From Hyphomicrobiales bacterium (GTDB lineage Bacteria > Pseudomonadota > Alphaproteobacteria > Rhizobiales > Aestuariivirgaceae), in NCBI GenBank assembly GCA_025356765.1, contig JANXRO010000283.1, positions 1-10,246 on the forward strand: 10,246 bases of DNA, in the 5' to 3' direction. The notes under the pieces were generated by a model. It saw nothing but the letters and a program-made list of their open reading frames with translations, was not told the DNA's origin and did no database searches. Below, piece after piece: positions 1 to 6,988 of this stretch. The position numbers and the translations under genes were made by a program. Within the stretch, counting starts at the first letter, position 1, and each line of letters begins with the position of its first letter.

Positions 1-708
1 GCCGAACATGTTCACGGCCGAACTGGGCTTGATGGGCCAGAACTGCCTGAACCCACTATGCCGCTGCAAAAGCAATATGCGGTGGATTTTATCATTGAAA
101 CCATAATGACCAAGCCTTCTGGCACGGTGACGTTATGCGCGCTTGGGCCGCTGACGAATATTGGTTTGGCCTTGATCAAGGAACCCAATATCGCGGGCCG
201 CATCAAACGCATCATTGCGATGGGTGGTGGTTTTTCTGAAGGCGGCAACATAACGCCTGCCGCTGAATTTAACGTTTATGTCGACCCACATGCTGCGCGC
301 ATCGTGTTTGAAAGCGGTGTGCCCATCACCCTTGTTCCGCTGGATGTAACACACCAGGCGCTTTCAACCCGCGCGCGGATTGAGAAATTTCGTGTGATGA
401 AAAACAACACAGGGCCAGCAACGGCTTTGATGTTGGATTTTTTTGAACGCTTTGACATTGAAAAATATGGCAGTGACGGCGGGCCTTTGCACGATCCGTG
501 CGTTATTGCGTGGCTTTTGCGGCCAGAACTTTTCACTGGCAAAGATGTGAATGTTGCCGTGGAATGTGAAAGCGAGCTGACCATGGGCATGACGGTTGTG
601 GATTGGTGGAAGGTAACATCACGCAAACCCAATGCCCATGTGGTGCGCGGCATCGACCATGAAGGCTTCTTCAAACTGTTGACCGACAGATTGGAAACCT
701 TGGCTTAA
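1..708 (+). CDS. Nucleoside hydrolase (inosine/uridine-preferring family), 3' part
   Basis: Family enzymes hydrolyse the N-glycosidic bond of ribonucleosides to give a base and ribose, for purine or pyrimidine salvage in the cytoplasm. The frame is open from base 1, so the gene begins before the window; 235 residues are visible against about 310 for the family, so the N-terminal part with the DTDPG-type calcium motif is missing. Visible family motifs are VHGRTGLDGPELPEP near the left edge (residues 4-18), LCALGPLTNIGLAL, IIAMGGGFSEGGN, the EFNVYVDPHAA active-site segment, and GGPLHDPC, whose Asp is expected to bind calcium. A later ATG at 58 is internal because the conserved HGRTGLDGP motif precedes it. 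The C-terminus (RGIDHEGFFKLL) is intact. Base specificity (purine, pyrimidine or mixed) cannot be told here. The TAA stop (706-708) interlocks with the stop of a small minus-strand reading frame. Confidence 0.93.
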   Translation, partial: AEHVHGRTGLDGPELPEPTMPLQKQYAVDFIIETIMTKPSGTVTLCALGPLTNIGLALIKEPNIAGRIKRIIAMGGGFSEGGNITPAAEFNVYVDPHAARIVFESGVPITLVPLDVTHQALSTRARIEKFRVMKNNTGPATALMLDFFERFDIEKYGSDGGPLHDPCVIAWLLRPELFTGKDVNVAVECESELTMGMTVVDWWKVTSRKPNAHVVRGIDHEGFFKLLTDRLETLA

Positions 709-806
709 GCTGCCAAAACCGCCACGGGTGCCAAAATTGCCAAGCCGATTGTGAAAGCAATTAACACATACAATCTGCGGCGGCGGGTGCGTTCAATGTT
801 GCTCAT
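705..806 (-). CDS. Possible small single-span membrane peptide (33 aa), unrecognised
   Basis: I do not recognise this peptide. The frame runs from ATG (804-806) to TAA (705-707) and encodes a basic head (MSNIERTRRRR) followed by an almost wholly hydrophobic stretch, residues 12-33, long enough for one membrane helix, with a positive-inside arrangement. Codon choice (repeated CGC, TTG, GCA) resembles that of the neighbouring genes, which argues mildly for a real gene. A weak purine stretch (AAGAG) lies about 8 bases before the ATG. A nine-codon frame just upstream (ATG at 830, MRIGPRVGL) ends in an ATGA overlap with this start, which would allow translational coupling. It lies 89 bases downstream of putA on the same strand and could be read from putA transcripts, as I see no terminator after putA. 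It could also be a chance frame or a gene remnant. Confidence 0.4.
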   Translation of the reverse strand: MSNIERTRRRRLYVLIAFTIGLAILAPVAVLAA

Positions 807-895
807 AGGCCGACTCTTGGCCCGATTCTCATTCCCAGAAAATGATTCTTTTCAAAGGCTTGGGAGGACTCTTCGGGGTTAAGAAGCGGTTAATT
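709..895. other. Intergenic region between nucleoside hydrolase and putA
   Basis: This 187-base stretch between the convergent nucleoside hydrolase and putA genes contains the possible 33-residue membrane peptide. Upstream of that peptide is an AT-rich patch (838-856) with the inverted repeat GAAAA/TTTTC. I find no good GC-rich hairpin plus T-run that would serve as an intrinsic terminator for either flanking gene. Confidence 0.6.
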
Positions 896-3800
896 TTAAA
901 CTTCACTTTCCTCATCAATCGACAGCAAACTGGCGTTTCCGCCTGAAGCTGTGGTGTCTACAGAACACACGCGTTCAACCGCAAAACGCTTCAGATAATT
1001 TGGCCCGCCAGCTTTTGGGCCGGTGCCGGATAGGCCTTCGCCACCAAACGGTTGCGCGCCAACCACAGCGCCAATCTGATTGCGGTTCACATAGATATTA
1101 CCCACATTCACCCGCGCCCGCACTTCGCGAACCACCTGTTCAATGCGTGTGTGCAGGCCGAGGGTGAGGCCAAAACCAGTATTGTTAATCACATCGCAAA
1201 CTTGATCTAGCGTTCCTGCTTTGAATCGTACCACATGCAATACGGGGCCAAACACTTCGTGCTTTAAGGCGTCAAGCGAAGGCAATTCATAAGCCGCCGG
1301 GGCAACAAAGGTTCCTGCCTGCGCAGAAGGTAGCAGCGGTGCTTCAAAAATTACCTTGCCCACTTTCGCCATGTTTTGTTTGTGCTGTTCAAGCTTGGCC
1401 TTGGCTTCAGAATCAATTACTGGGCCCACGTCTGTGTGATAATCCAGCGGATCACCCACAACCAAATCTTCCATTGCGCCGCGCAACATGTCGATCATTT
1501 TGTCTGCGATATCTTCTTGCACAAATAGTATGCGCGCGGCTGAACAGCGTTGGCCAGCGCTGTCGAAGGCTGATGCAACCACATCGCGCACAGCCTGTTC
1601 GGGCAAGGCCGACGAGTCAACCAACATGGCGTTCATGCCACCTGTCTCGGCGATCAATGTTACCATGGGGCCATTGCGCGCGGACAAGCTGCGGTTGATC
1701 AGCGTTGCAGTTTCGTTGGAGCCTGTAAAAACCACGCCAGATAATTGCGGGTGCGCCAGCAGCGTTTTGCCAATGCGGGCACCATCGCCCGGCAAAAAGT
1801 GAAGCACATCCACCGGCACGCCTGCTTTGTGCAAAAGCTTGATTGCTTCAAATGCCACCACAGGTGTTTGCTCGGCTGGCTTTGCCACAACGGCATTGCC
1901 CGCAGCCAAGGCCGCTGCAACTTGGCCCGTAAAAATTGCCAAAGGGAAATTCCATGGTGAAATGCAGGCAAACACACCGCGGCCATGCAAAGTCAATTCA
2001 TTGCGCTCACCCGTTGGGCCGGGCATGACAATGGCCGATGAAAAATCCAGCCGCGCTTGGCCTGCATAATAACGCAAAAAATCTACCGCCTCACGCAAAT
2101 CCCCCAAAGCATTATCTAAAGTTTTTCCAGCTTCGGCCATCAAGAGCGCCAACAGGAGAACAGTGTTTTCTTCATAGAGGTCAGCCGCTTTTTCTAAAAT
2201 TTCGGCACGCGCCTGCCCGCCGCATTTGTCCCAGCTCGATTGCGCCTTGGCAGCACTATCCATCGCACTTAAAATGTCATCGTCAGAAGTTTCAATCACC
2301 TCGCCCACAATTTGGGCATTGTTCTGGGGTGAGGTAATTTGCAGCTTGGGGCCAGCCAAGTTGGCTTTGCCATTGATCAGAGCGGTTGCAGAAAACGGCT
2401 TGGATAAGCTGGCCTTAATGCCTGCAAGAATTATTTCACGATCGCTTGTGCGCCACAGGGGCAGACCTTTTGAATTGATGCGCGGCGCAAACAGGTTGCG
2501 CGGCAATGGAATGCGCGGGTGTGAAATTTGCTCCAAGGCGTCAACAACGTGCACGGGGTCCGCAATAATCGCAGCGATGGGCGCTTTATCATCGGCCAGT
2601 CGATTGACGAATGATGTGTTGGCCCCATTTTCCAAAAGCCGCCGAACCAAATAGGCCAGCAAATCTTTATGCGTGCCCACTGGTGCGTATATGCGGCAAG
2701 GCTTGTTCAGCTTATTGGCGCCCACCACTTCATCATAAAGGCTTTGGCCCATGCCATGCAGACGTTGAAATTCATAATGTCCCTCAGCACCCGCCATCAC
2801 CAAAATGGAAGCAACGGTTTGGGCGTTGTGAGTTGCAAATTGTGGATAAAAAAGTTGTCGCCGCGCCAACATGAAACGAGCACAGGCCAGATAGCTTACA
2901 TCGGTTGAAACTTTGCGCGTGAACACCGGATAATTTTCCAAACCCATTTCTTGCGCGCGCTTAATTTCAGTGTCCCAATAAGCACCTTTCACCAGGCGCA
3001 CGGGCAAAACGCGCCCTGTGCTTGTGGCAAGCTCTGCCAACCACGACAACACAGGCAGTGCGCGCTTGCCATAAGCTTGCACAGCAAGGCCAAGGCCGTT
3101 CCAATTGTTCAAAGCCTTGTCATTTGCCAGCCTGCCAAACAGTTGCAACGAAAGTTCAAGTCTTGCCACTTCTTCGGCATCAATGGTCAACCCCACATTT
3201 AGCGCTTTGGCTTGTTTCGCCAATGAAAGCATGGCGACAAATAGTTCATCCAAACAGGCGCTCGCGTTCTTTTCCTCATAGCGCGGATGCAATGCGGAAA
3301 GCTTGACTGAAAGCGAAGCATTGGCAAAAATGTCAGTGGATTTGGCACCGGCGCCAAGTTTCAAAAGTGCCACTTGATAAGATTTCAGATAACGCGCCGC
3401 ATCATCACGCGTCATCGCCGATTCACCCAGCATGTCATAAGAATAACGATAGCCCAATGCTTCTTGGGCGCGCGCCGTGTTCAACGCCTCGTCGATGGTT
3501 TGGCCCAAAACAAATTGCCGCCCCATAATGCGCATGGCTTGTTTAATGGCGTTGCGCAAAATGGGTTCGCCAGATTTTCTCACGAAGCGTTTCAGAAATC
3601 CAAAAGCATCGCCACTCACATCTTGGCCAAGCGTTACAATTTTTCCTGTCAACATCAGGCCCCAAGCTGATGCGTTGACAAACATTGATTCTGATTGGCC
3701 CAAATGTTGTTGCCAATCCCTGCCACCGATTTTATCGGCGATAAGTTTATCTGCCGTTTCCGCGTCTGGAATGCGCAACAAGGCTTCAGCCAAGCACATC

Positions 3801-4030
3801 AACACAACGCCTTCTTCTGATGACAATGAATATTGCTGCATGAAGGCATCAATGCCACCCTGGGCTTGGCGGTTGGCGCGAACAGCTTCAACCAGTCCTG
3901 CGGCTTGGTCATAAACTTTCTGTGTTTCAACGGGTGAAAGTTTTGCCTGCGCCGCCAGCGCGTGAACAAGTGTGATTTCATCGGCAAACAGCGCTGCATC
4001 AATGGCATTGCTCATGGGTAAATTTTGCAT
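896..4030 (-). CDS. putA: Bifunctional proline dehydrogenase / L-glutamate-gamma-semialdehyde dehydrogenase PutA
   Basis: PutA oxidises proline to P5C with FAD, then the hydrolysed semialdehyde to glutamate with NAD+, channelling the intermediate between two domains. At 1044 residues it is the short form: no N-terminal ribbon-helix-helix domain, so it should not repress its own gene as E. coli PutA (1320 aa) does. The PRODH barrel (about residues 165-480) shows RLVKGAYWDTEIKRAQ (345-360), FATHNAQT (398-405), EFQRLHGMG and RIYAPVGTHKDLLAYL. The aldehyde dehydrogenase domain (about 545-1020) shows ISPWNFPLAIFTGQ (690 on), AETGG with catalytic Glu795, SAGQRCSAAR with catalytic Cys829, EVFGPVLHV and QPFGGEGLSGTGPKAGG. 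The start at ATG 4030 is favoured by AGAGGA (4038-4043) seven bases upstream; GTG at 4033 and ATG at 4015 are less well placed. It diverges from a regulator gene that probably controls it. Confidence 0.97.
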   Translation of the reverse strand: MQNLPMSNAIDAALFADEITLVHALAAQAKLSPVETQKVYDQAAGLVEAVRANRQAQGGIDAFMQQYSLSSEEGVVLMCLAEALLRIPDAETADKLIADKIGGRDWQQHLGQSESMFVNASAWGLMLTGKIVTLGQDVSGDAFGFLKRFVRKSGEPILRNAIKQAMRIMGRQFVLGQTIDEALNTARAQEALGYRYSYDMLGESAMTRDDAARYLKSYQVALLKLGAGAKSTDIFANASLSVKLSALHPRYEEKNASACLDELFVAMLSLAKQAKALNVGLTIDAEEVARLELSLQLFGRLANDKALNNWNGLGLAVQAYGKRALPVLSWLAELATSTGRVLPVRLVKGAYWDTEIKRAQEMGLENYPVFTRKVSTDVSYLACARFMLARRQLFYPQFATHNAQTVASILVMAGAEGHYEFQRLHGMGQSLYDEVVGANKLNKPCRIYAPVGTHKDLLAYLVRRLLENGANTSFVNRLADDKAPIAAIIADPVHVVDALEQISHPRIPLPRNLFAPRINSKGLPLWRTSDREIILAGIKASLSKPFSATALINGKANLAGPKLQITSPQNNAQIVGEVIETSDDDILSAMDSAAKAQSSWDKCGGQARAEILEKAADLYEENTVLLLALLMAEAGKTLDNALGDLREAVDFLRYYAGQARLDFSSAIVMPGPTGERNELTLHGRGVFACISPWNFPLAIFTGQVAAALAAGNAVVAKPAEQTPVVAFEAIKLLHKAGVPVDVLHFLPGDGARIGKTLLAHPQLSGVVFTGSNETATLINRSLSARNGPMVTLIAETGGMNAMLVDSSALPEQAVRDVVASAFDSAGQRCSAARILFVQEDIADKMIDMLRGAMEDLVVGDPLDYHTDVGPVIDSEAKAKLEQHKQNMAKVGKVIFEAPLLPSAQAGTFVAPAAYELPSLDALKHEVFGPVLHVVRFKAGTLDQVCDVINNTGFGLTLGLHTRIEQVVREVRARVNVGNIYVNRNQIGAVVGAQPFGGEGLSGTGPKAGGPNYLKRFAVERVCSVDTTASGGNASLLSIDEESEV

Positions 4031-4037
4031 CACATGT

Positions 4038-4043
4038 TCCTCT
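4038..4043 (-). promoter_or_regulatory. Ribosome binding site of putA
   Basis: On the minus strand this reads AGAGGA, seven bases before the ATG at 4030. It is the reason for choosing that start over the GTG one codon earlier, which would be only four bases from it. Confidence 0.65.
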
Positions 4044-4049
4044 TTGGAA

Positions 4050-4104
4050 CTATAGATTACCAGATTGCAGAAACAGTATTCACTTACATCACGCTATTCT
4101 ATAG
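4050..4104. promoter_or_regulatory. Candidate PutR operator region with two CTATAG palindromes
   Basis: The perfect 6-bp palindrome CTATAG occurs at 4050-4055 and again at 4099-4104, each flanked by similar bases (CTATAGATTAC and CTATAGTGTAAT). A degenerate third element (CTCTATAT) follows at 4112-4119. Lrp/AsnC proteins bind several degenerate palindromic sites on one face of the DNA, and the two sites lie 49 bp apart in the divergent promoter region, as expected for a regulator acting on both genes. Assignment to PutR is inference from position. Confidence 0.4.
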
Positions 4105-4127
4105 TGTAATTCTCTATATTTTGGCAA
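4098..4127 (-). promoter_or_regulatory. Candidate putA promoter
   Basis: On the minus strand TTGCCA (4122-4127, five of six matches to the -35 consensus) is followed after 18 bases by TATAGA (4098-4103, four of six matches to the -10 consensus). The -10 overlaps the second CTATAG palindrome, so a protein bound there would directly affect transcription. It implies a leader of roughly 60 bases before putA. This is a by-eye match only. Confidence 0.4.
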
Positions 4128-4159
4128 TTTTTAAAATATAACATACTGGATTTGTAGAA

Positions 4160-4636
4160 ATGGAAGAGATTATAGATCGGGTTGATTTGCACTTGCTGGA
4201 CATTTTGCAAAGTGATGCAAGAATGCCAGTGGTTGAATTATCAAAGCGGGTGAACCTGTCGCCCACGCCCTGCACCATGCGCATGAAGCGTCTTGAACAG
4301 AATGGTGTGATCTTGGGCTATCATGCACGCCTTGCGCCTGCTGCATTGGGCCAAGGGCTCATGGTGTTTGTGACGGTGAAATTACAATCCACTAGCGAGG
4401 CCACGTTAAAGAAATTTAACGCGGCCGTGAAACCTGTGCGGCAGATTCTTGAATGCCACATGGTGGGCGGTGGATTTGATTATCTCATAAAAATTCGCGT
4501 GCGTGACATGAATGAATATCGCGAAATTTTAGGTGGCGTGATCGGCACATTGCCAATGGTTGAAAGCACACATTCATATTTTGTGATGGAAGACGTAAAA
4601 GACTCAACACGTTTGCCCATTGGCAAATCAAAGTAA
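4160..4636 (+). CDS. putR: Lrp/AsnC-family transcriptional regulator, probable proline-responsive PutR
   Basis: This 158-residue protein has the full length and layout of an Lrp/AsnC regulator (E. coli Lrp has 164). An N-terminal winged helix-turn-helix covers about residues 5-55, opening with DLHLLDILQSDAR and with a recognition helix in LSPTPCTMRMKRLEQNGVI (33-51). A RAM ligand-binding and oligomerisation domain follows from about residue 66 to 145 (GLMVFVTVKL, VGGGFDYLIKIRVRD, and the terminal strand THSYFVMEDVK). Known PutR proteins of alphaproteobacteria are Lrp-type activators that respond to proline and are encoded divergently from putA; the same arrangement is seen here, so the PutR call rests on family plus position. 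The start at ATG 4160 has only a weak GGA about 12 bases upstream. Transcription ends at a strong hairpin directly after the stop. Confidence 0.85.
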   Translation: MEEIIDRVDLHLLDILQSDARMPVVELSKRVNLSPTPCTMRMKRLEQNGVILGYHARLAPAALGQGLMVFVTVKLQSTSEATLKKFNAAVKPVRQILECHMVGGGFDYLIKIRVRDMNEYREILGGVIGTLPMVESTHSYFVMEDVKDSTRLPIGKSK

Positions 4637-4668
4637 AAAAACGAAGTGACGGTGAGGTCACTTCGTTT
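4635..4668. terminator. Bidirectional intrinsic terminator between putR and the OmpA-like gene
   Basis: A perfect 12-bp stem, AAACGAAGTGAC (4639-4650) and GTCACTTCGTTT (4657-4668), encloses the six-base loop GGTGAG. Seven A residues (4635-4641) precede it, so on the minus strand the hairpin is followed by a run of seven T, a good terminator for the OmpA-like gene ending at 4683. On the plus strand it begins at the putR stop codon and is followed by a shorter T-rich stretch. Confidence 0.9.
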
Positions 4669-4682
4669 GCATTTATGTTGAA

Positions 4683-6905
4683 TTATTGGCCTGAACTTAA
4701 CAGAGACGTGATGCGCGAAATTGAAACGCGACGATTTTCTGGCTCAGGATCAGCTGTTGGAATTTTCAAGAAGCGTTCACCCAACCCAACCGTGCGCAAA
4801 TTTTTGGCAGGAATAACGTAATAGGTACTGAGCGCTTTCTTCACAGATTCAGCGCGCAGTTTTGAAAGCTTCAAGTTATAGGCGTCAGACCCAACCGCAT
4901 CCGTGTGGCCTTCAATCAAGAACACTTCTTTGGGATATTTTTTCACAATTTTTTCGATGATGGCGGCAATGGCATCTAAACTGCCCAGCTGTTCTTCGCG
5001 GATGAAACCTTCATTATATCCAAAACGCAATGTGTCAACTTCAATACGAGACACAGAGTTGCGAATGCTTTGTTGGTTGGCAATATCTTGCACCTTATAA
5101 CGCTGTTGCATTCCGTTTCCGGCGCTGGATGTTAACACATCCATCATGTCCGCATCATCCACCTCGGCTGCAAACACAGCACGAGGAGGCCTTGGCGCAG
5201 ATTGCGTATAAGGCTGGATTTCAACGTCAATTTCATTTTGTGATGCAGCCATGGCCAAGGCCTCTTCGCGGCGATGGCGTTCTTGCCTCATGCGTTGGCG
5301 CAACAATTCGCGGTCATAGCCCACAGATTGACGCCAATAGTCACGTTGATCTGCACCATAGTTGTTATCTGCCTGCGCATCTTCATAAACACGAATGCGG
5401 CGTTGCAATTCTGAAATTTGCAAATTTTCAGGTGGCCGACGATCGCTCAACACAATAAGCGGTGGCGTTAAATCTGTGATCAAGTTGATTGATATGTTCA
5501 CATCCAAACCACTGTTATTTTGTGGCCGTGGTGGCGGTGGCGCAACAGTGCCGGGAAGTGCTGGAGGCATTGGCCTTGCAATCAACGGCTTATCTGCAGG
5601 CACCGTGGCTTGGTTCAAAGCTTGGGCTTGTTTTGCGGCTTCAGCTTGGGCCAAGCGCAAGCGCAGAACTTCACGTTCCTGCTTTAACTTGGCGCGAACA
5701 GCGCGTTCCGTTTCGAGCGATAATTCATTGGCGGCAAGCAATTCGCGCGCATTGTCTAACCGCGTGCGCAATTGTTCATCGTTCAACTTGGCAATATCGT
5801 CTTTGTTGGCAATGTAGGTTTTTGCTGCTTGTTCGGCCGCAGGGTCGCCTGCGTTTGCATCAAGCTTTTGCACATTCTCAGGTGTGGGCACTTGCACTGC
5901 AGGCGGCGGCGGGGCCACCACGGCAACAGGCTTTTCAATCGGCTTTTCAGGAGGCTTTGCCTCTGGCTGTGGCTGTTGCACAGGCTTTGCAATAGCAACA
6001 TTGGGAACCACGACTTGGCCGTTTGCATCTTTCACCGGCGGGTTTTGTGCTGCTTGGTTTGCAGCAGCTTGGTCGGCAGCGGCCTTCTTTTGGGCTGCCA
6101 AATCGGCAGCGGCTTGCTTCTTGGCCGCAAGATCGGCTGCAGCTTGGTCTTTTGCAGCTTGATCTCCGGCTGCTTGATCAGCAGCGGCCTTCTTTTGAGC
6201 TGCTAAATCGGCAGCAGCTTGTTTTTTGGCAGCAAGATCGGCTGCAGCTTGGTCTTTTGCAGCTTGATCACCAGCTGTTTGGGCCTGCATGCGTTTTTGC
6301 AGATCGAGCGCTGCTGATTCATTAATCGCTTGAAGCATGGCGACCACATCTGGCGGCAAGTTTTGATCACGTGCAAAATGATGCGCAATTTGAATGCGTT
6401 TTTTCAGCTCTTCAACCGACAATTCATTTGCAGGGCGTTGATCATTCAACACAGCAACAACGGCTTGGGGCAATTCTGCCTTTGGGGCTGCTTCTGCGGT
6501 TTGGGCAGGTTTTGCTGCCGGTGCTGGCGCTGCTGCTTGCGGTTCTACTGGTTTTGCCTCAGCTTGGGCTTGTGGCTTTGCTGGTGCAGCGGGTTGTTGG
6601 GCTTGGGCGCGCACTTCAAGTTCAGCCTTGCTGGCTTCTGCCACGGCCTTTAACTGGCTGCGCGTTTCAGGGGGCAAGTTTTCGTCTTTGGCAAATTGCC
6701 TTGCCGCTTTAAAACGCGCCTTCAATTCTTCTACCGAAAGTTCGGCAATGGGGCGCTTGTCTGCCAACAATGCCAACACTTCCTGTGGCACTTGCGGTTG
6801 GGCAATCACTTGCCCGCTAGCAGATTTCTGGTCGGTGCTTTGTGCAGCCAATGGCGACGAGATCAACGCCAGCCCCAGGAGGCTTGTTGCCAGTTTGAGT
6901 TGCAT
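4683..6905 (-). CDS. Exported OmpA-family protein with four 53-residue repeats and an Ala-rich pentapeptide region
   Basis: The C-terminal domain (about residues 619-732 of 740) is an OmpA/MotB-type peptidoglycan-binding fold: IEGHTDAVGSDAYN and LSKLRAESV contain the Asp669 and Arg684 expected to hold diaminopimelate, followed by GLGERFL and ENRRVSIS. The start at ATG 6905 is chosen because AAGGA (6914-6918) lies eight bases upstream and a typical signal peptide follows, cleaved probably after LAA (residue 21); the frame stays open to ATGs at 6935 and 6944, which would put 10-13 extra residues before it. The mature protein has four degenerate gapless repeats (47-99, 153-205, 365-417, 486-538), Ala/Pro-rich linkers, and a TolA-like Ala/Lys/Gln/Asp region (about 211-287). 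No beta-barrel domain is seen, so it is likely periplasmic or peripherally bound to the outer membrane and attached to peptidoglycan. The repeat function is unknown to me. Confidence 0.88.
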   Translation of the reverse strand: MQLKLATSLLGLALISSPLAAQSTDQKSASGQVIAQPQVPQEVLALLADKRPIAELSVEELKARFKAARQFAKDENLPPETRSQLKAVAEASKAELEVRAQAQQPAAPAKPQAQAEAKPVEPQAAAPAPAAKPAQTAEAAPKAELPQAVVAVLNDQRPANELSVEELKKRIQIAHHFARDQNLPPDVVAMLQAINESAALDLQKRMQAQTAGDQAAKDQAAADLAAKKQAAADLAAQKKAAADQAAGDQAAKDQAAADLAAKKQAAADLAAQKKAAADQAAANQAAQNPPVKDANGQVVVPNVAIAKPVQQPQPEAKPPEKPIEKPVAVVAPPPPAVQVPTPENVQKLDANAGDPAAEQAAKTYIANKDDIAKLNDEQLRTRLDNARELLAANELSLETERAVRAKLKQEREVLRLRLAQAEAAKQAQALNQATVPADKPLIARPMPPALPGTVAPPPPRPQNNSGLDVNISINLITDLTPPLIVLSDRRPPENLQISELQRRIRVYEDAQADNNYGADQRDYWRQSVGYDRELLRQRMRQERHRREEALAMAASQNEIDVEIQPYTQSAPRPPRAVFAAEVDDADMMDVLTSSAGNGMQQRYKVQDIANQQSIRNSVSRIEVDTLRFGYNEGFIREEQLGSLDAIAAIIEKIVKKYPKEVFLIEGHTDAVGSDAYNLKLSKLRAESVKKALSTYYVIPAKNLRTVGLGERFLKIPTADPEPENRRVSISRITSLLSSGQ
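5292..5450 (-). repeat. 53-residue protein repeat, copy 4
   Basis: Encodes residues 486-538, beginning LSDRRPPENLQISELQRRIR and ending RQR. It aligns without gaps to the three other copies in the same gene and is the most divergent in its second half. Confidence 0.65.
5655..5813 (-). repeat. 53-residue protein repeat, copy 3
   Basis: Encodes residues 365-417, beginning IANKDDIAKLNDEQLRTRLD and ending RLR. The RP pair of the other copies is replaced by DD, but the leucine and arginine spacing is kept. Confidence 0.65.
6066..6275 (-). repeat. Two tandem 105-bp repeats encoding Ala-rich pentapeptides
   Basis: Copy 1 (6171-6275) and copy 2 (6066-6170) encode the same 35-residue unit, built of seven pentapeptides such as AAKDQ, AAADL, AAKKQ and AAQKK. 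The protein units are identical over 35 residues, while the DNA differs at a scatter of third-codon positions, so the duplication is not brand new or has been kept under protein-level selection. The composition resembles the long helical domain II of TolA. Confidence 0.85.
6291..6449 (-). repeat. 53-residue protein repeat, copy 2
   Basis: Encodes residues 153-205, beginning LNDQRPANELSVEELKKRIQ and ending QKR. It is the copy closest to copy 1, sharing ELSVEELK and NLPP. Confidence 0.75.
6609..6767 (-). repeat. 53-residue protein repeat, copy 1
   Basis: Encodes residues 47-99, beginning LADKRPIAELSVEELKARFK and ending EVR. The shared pattern is L-x-D-x-R-P then L-S-x-E-E-L-x-x-R, a central polar turn (NLPP), and a second probable helix. 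Confidence 0.75.
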
Positions 6906-6913
6906 TGGTGATA

Positions 6914-6918
6914 TCCTT
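6914..6918 (-). promoter_or_regulatory. Ribosome binding site that fixes the OmpA-like gene start
   Basis: Reads AAGGA on the minus strand, eight bases before the ATG at 6905 where a standard signal peptide begins. The upstream in-frame ATGs at 6935 and 6944 have no comparable site. Confidence 0.65.
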
Positions 6919-6958
6919 ACATAGCGCTGTTTCATGTCGCCCAATTCGACGAAAAGTT

Positions 6959-6964
6959 TGTCAA
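6959..6964 (-). promoter_or_regulatory. Possible -35 element upstream of the OmpA-like gene
   Basis: A perfect TTGACA on the minus strand lies 53 bases before the ATG at 6905, in the 83-base gap after the transporter ATPase gene. The 17-base spacing leads to GGCGAC, a poor -10, so the promoter call is weak. I see no terminator hairpin in this gap, so read-through from the transporter operon is possible. Confidence 0.3.
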
Positions 6965-6988
6965 TAATAAGACGAAAATAGGATTATT

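Noticed and set aside
861..885. GC-rich stretch GGGAGGACTCTTCGGGG considered as a terminator after putA
   Set aside because: No stable stem with a T run could be formed on either strand.
1339..3914. Many plus-strand open frames of 65-145 codons opposite putA
   Set aside because: They are antisense shadows of a well-supported enzyme gene, have no family motifs, and overlap one another in different frames.
6066..6275. Tandem repeat considered as a CRISPR-like or mobile element
   Set aside because: The units are directly adjacent without spacers, lie in frame within a protein gene, and encode the same peptide.
5395..6712. Long plus-strand frames opposite the OmpA-like gene, some rich in Gly/Ala/Leu
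   Set aside because: Their low-complexity composition is the mirror of the Ala-rich repeats on the coding strand, and none has a credible start or known domain.
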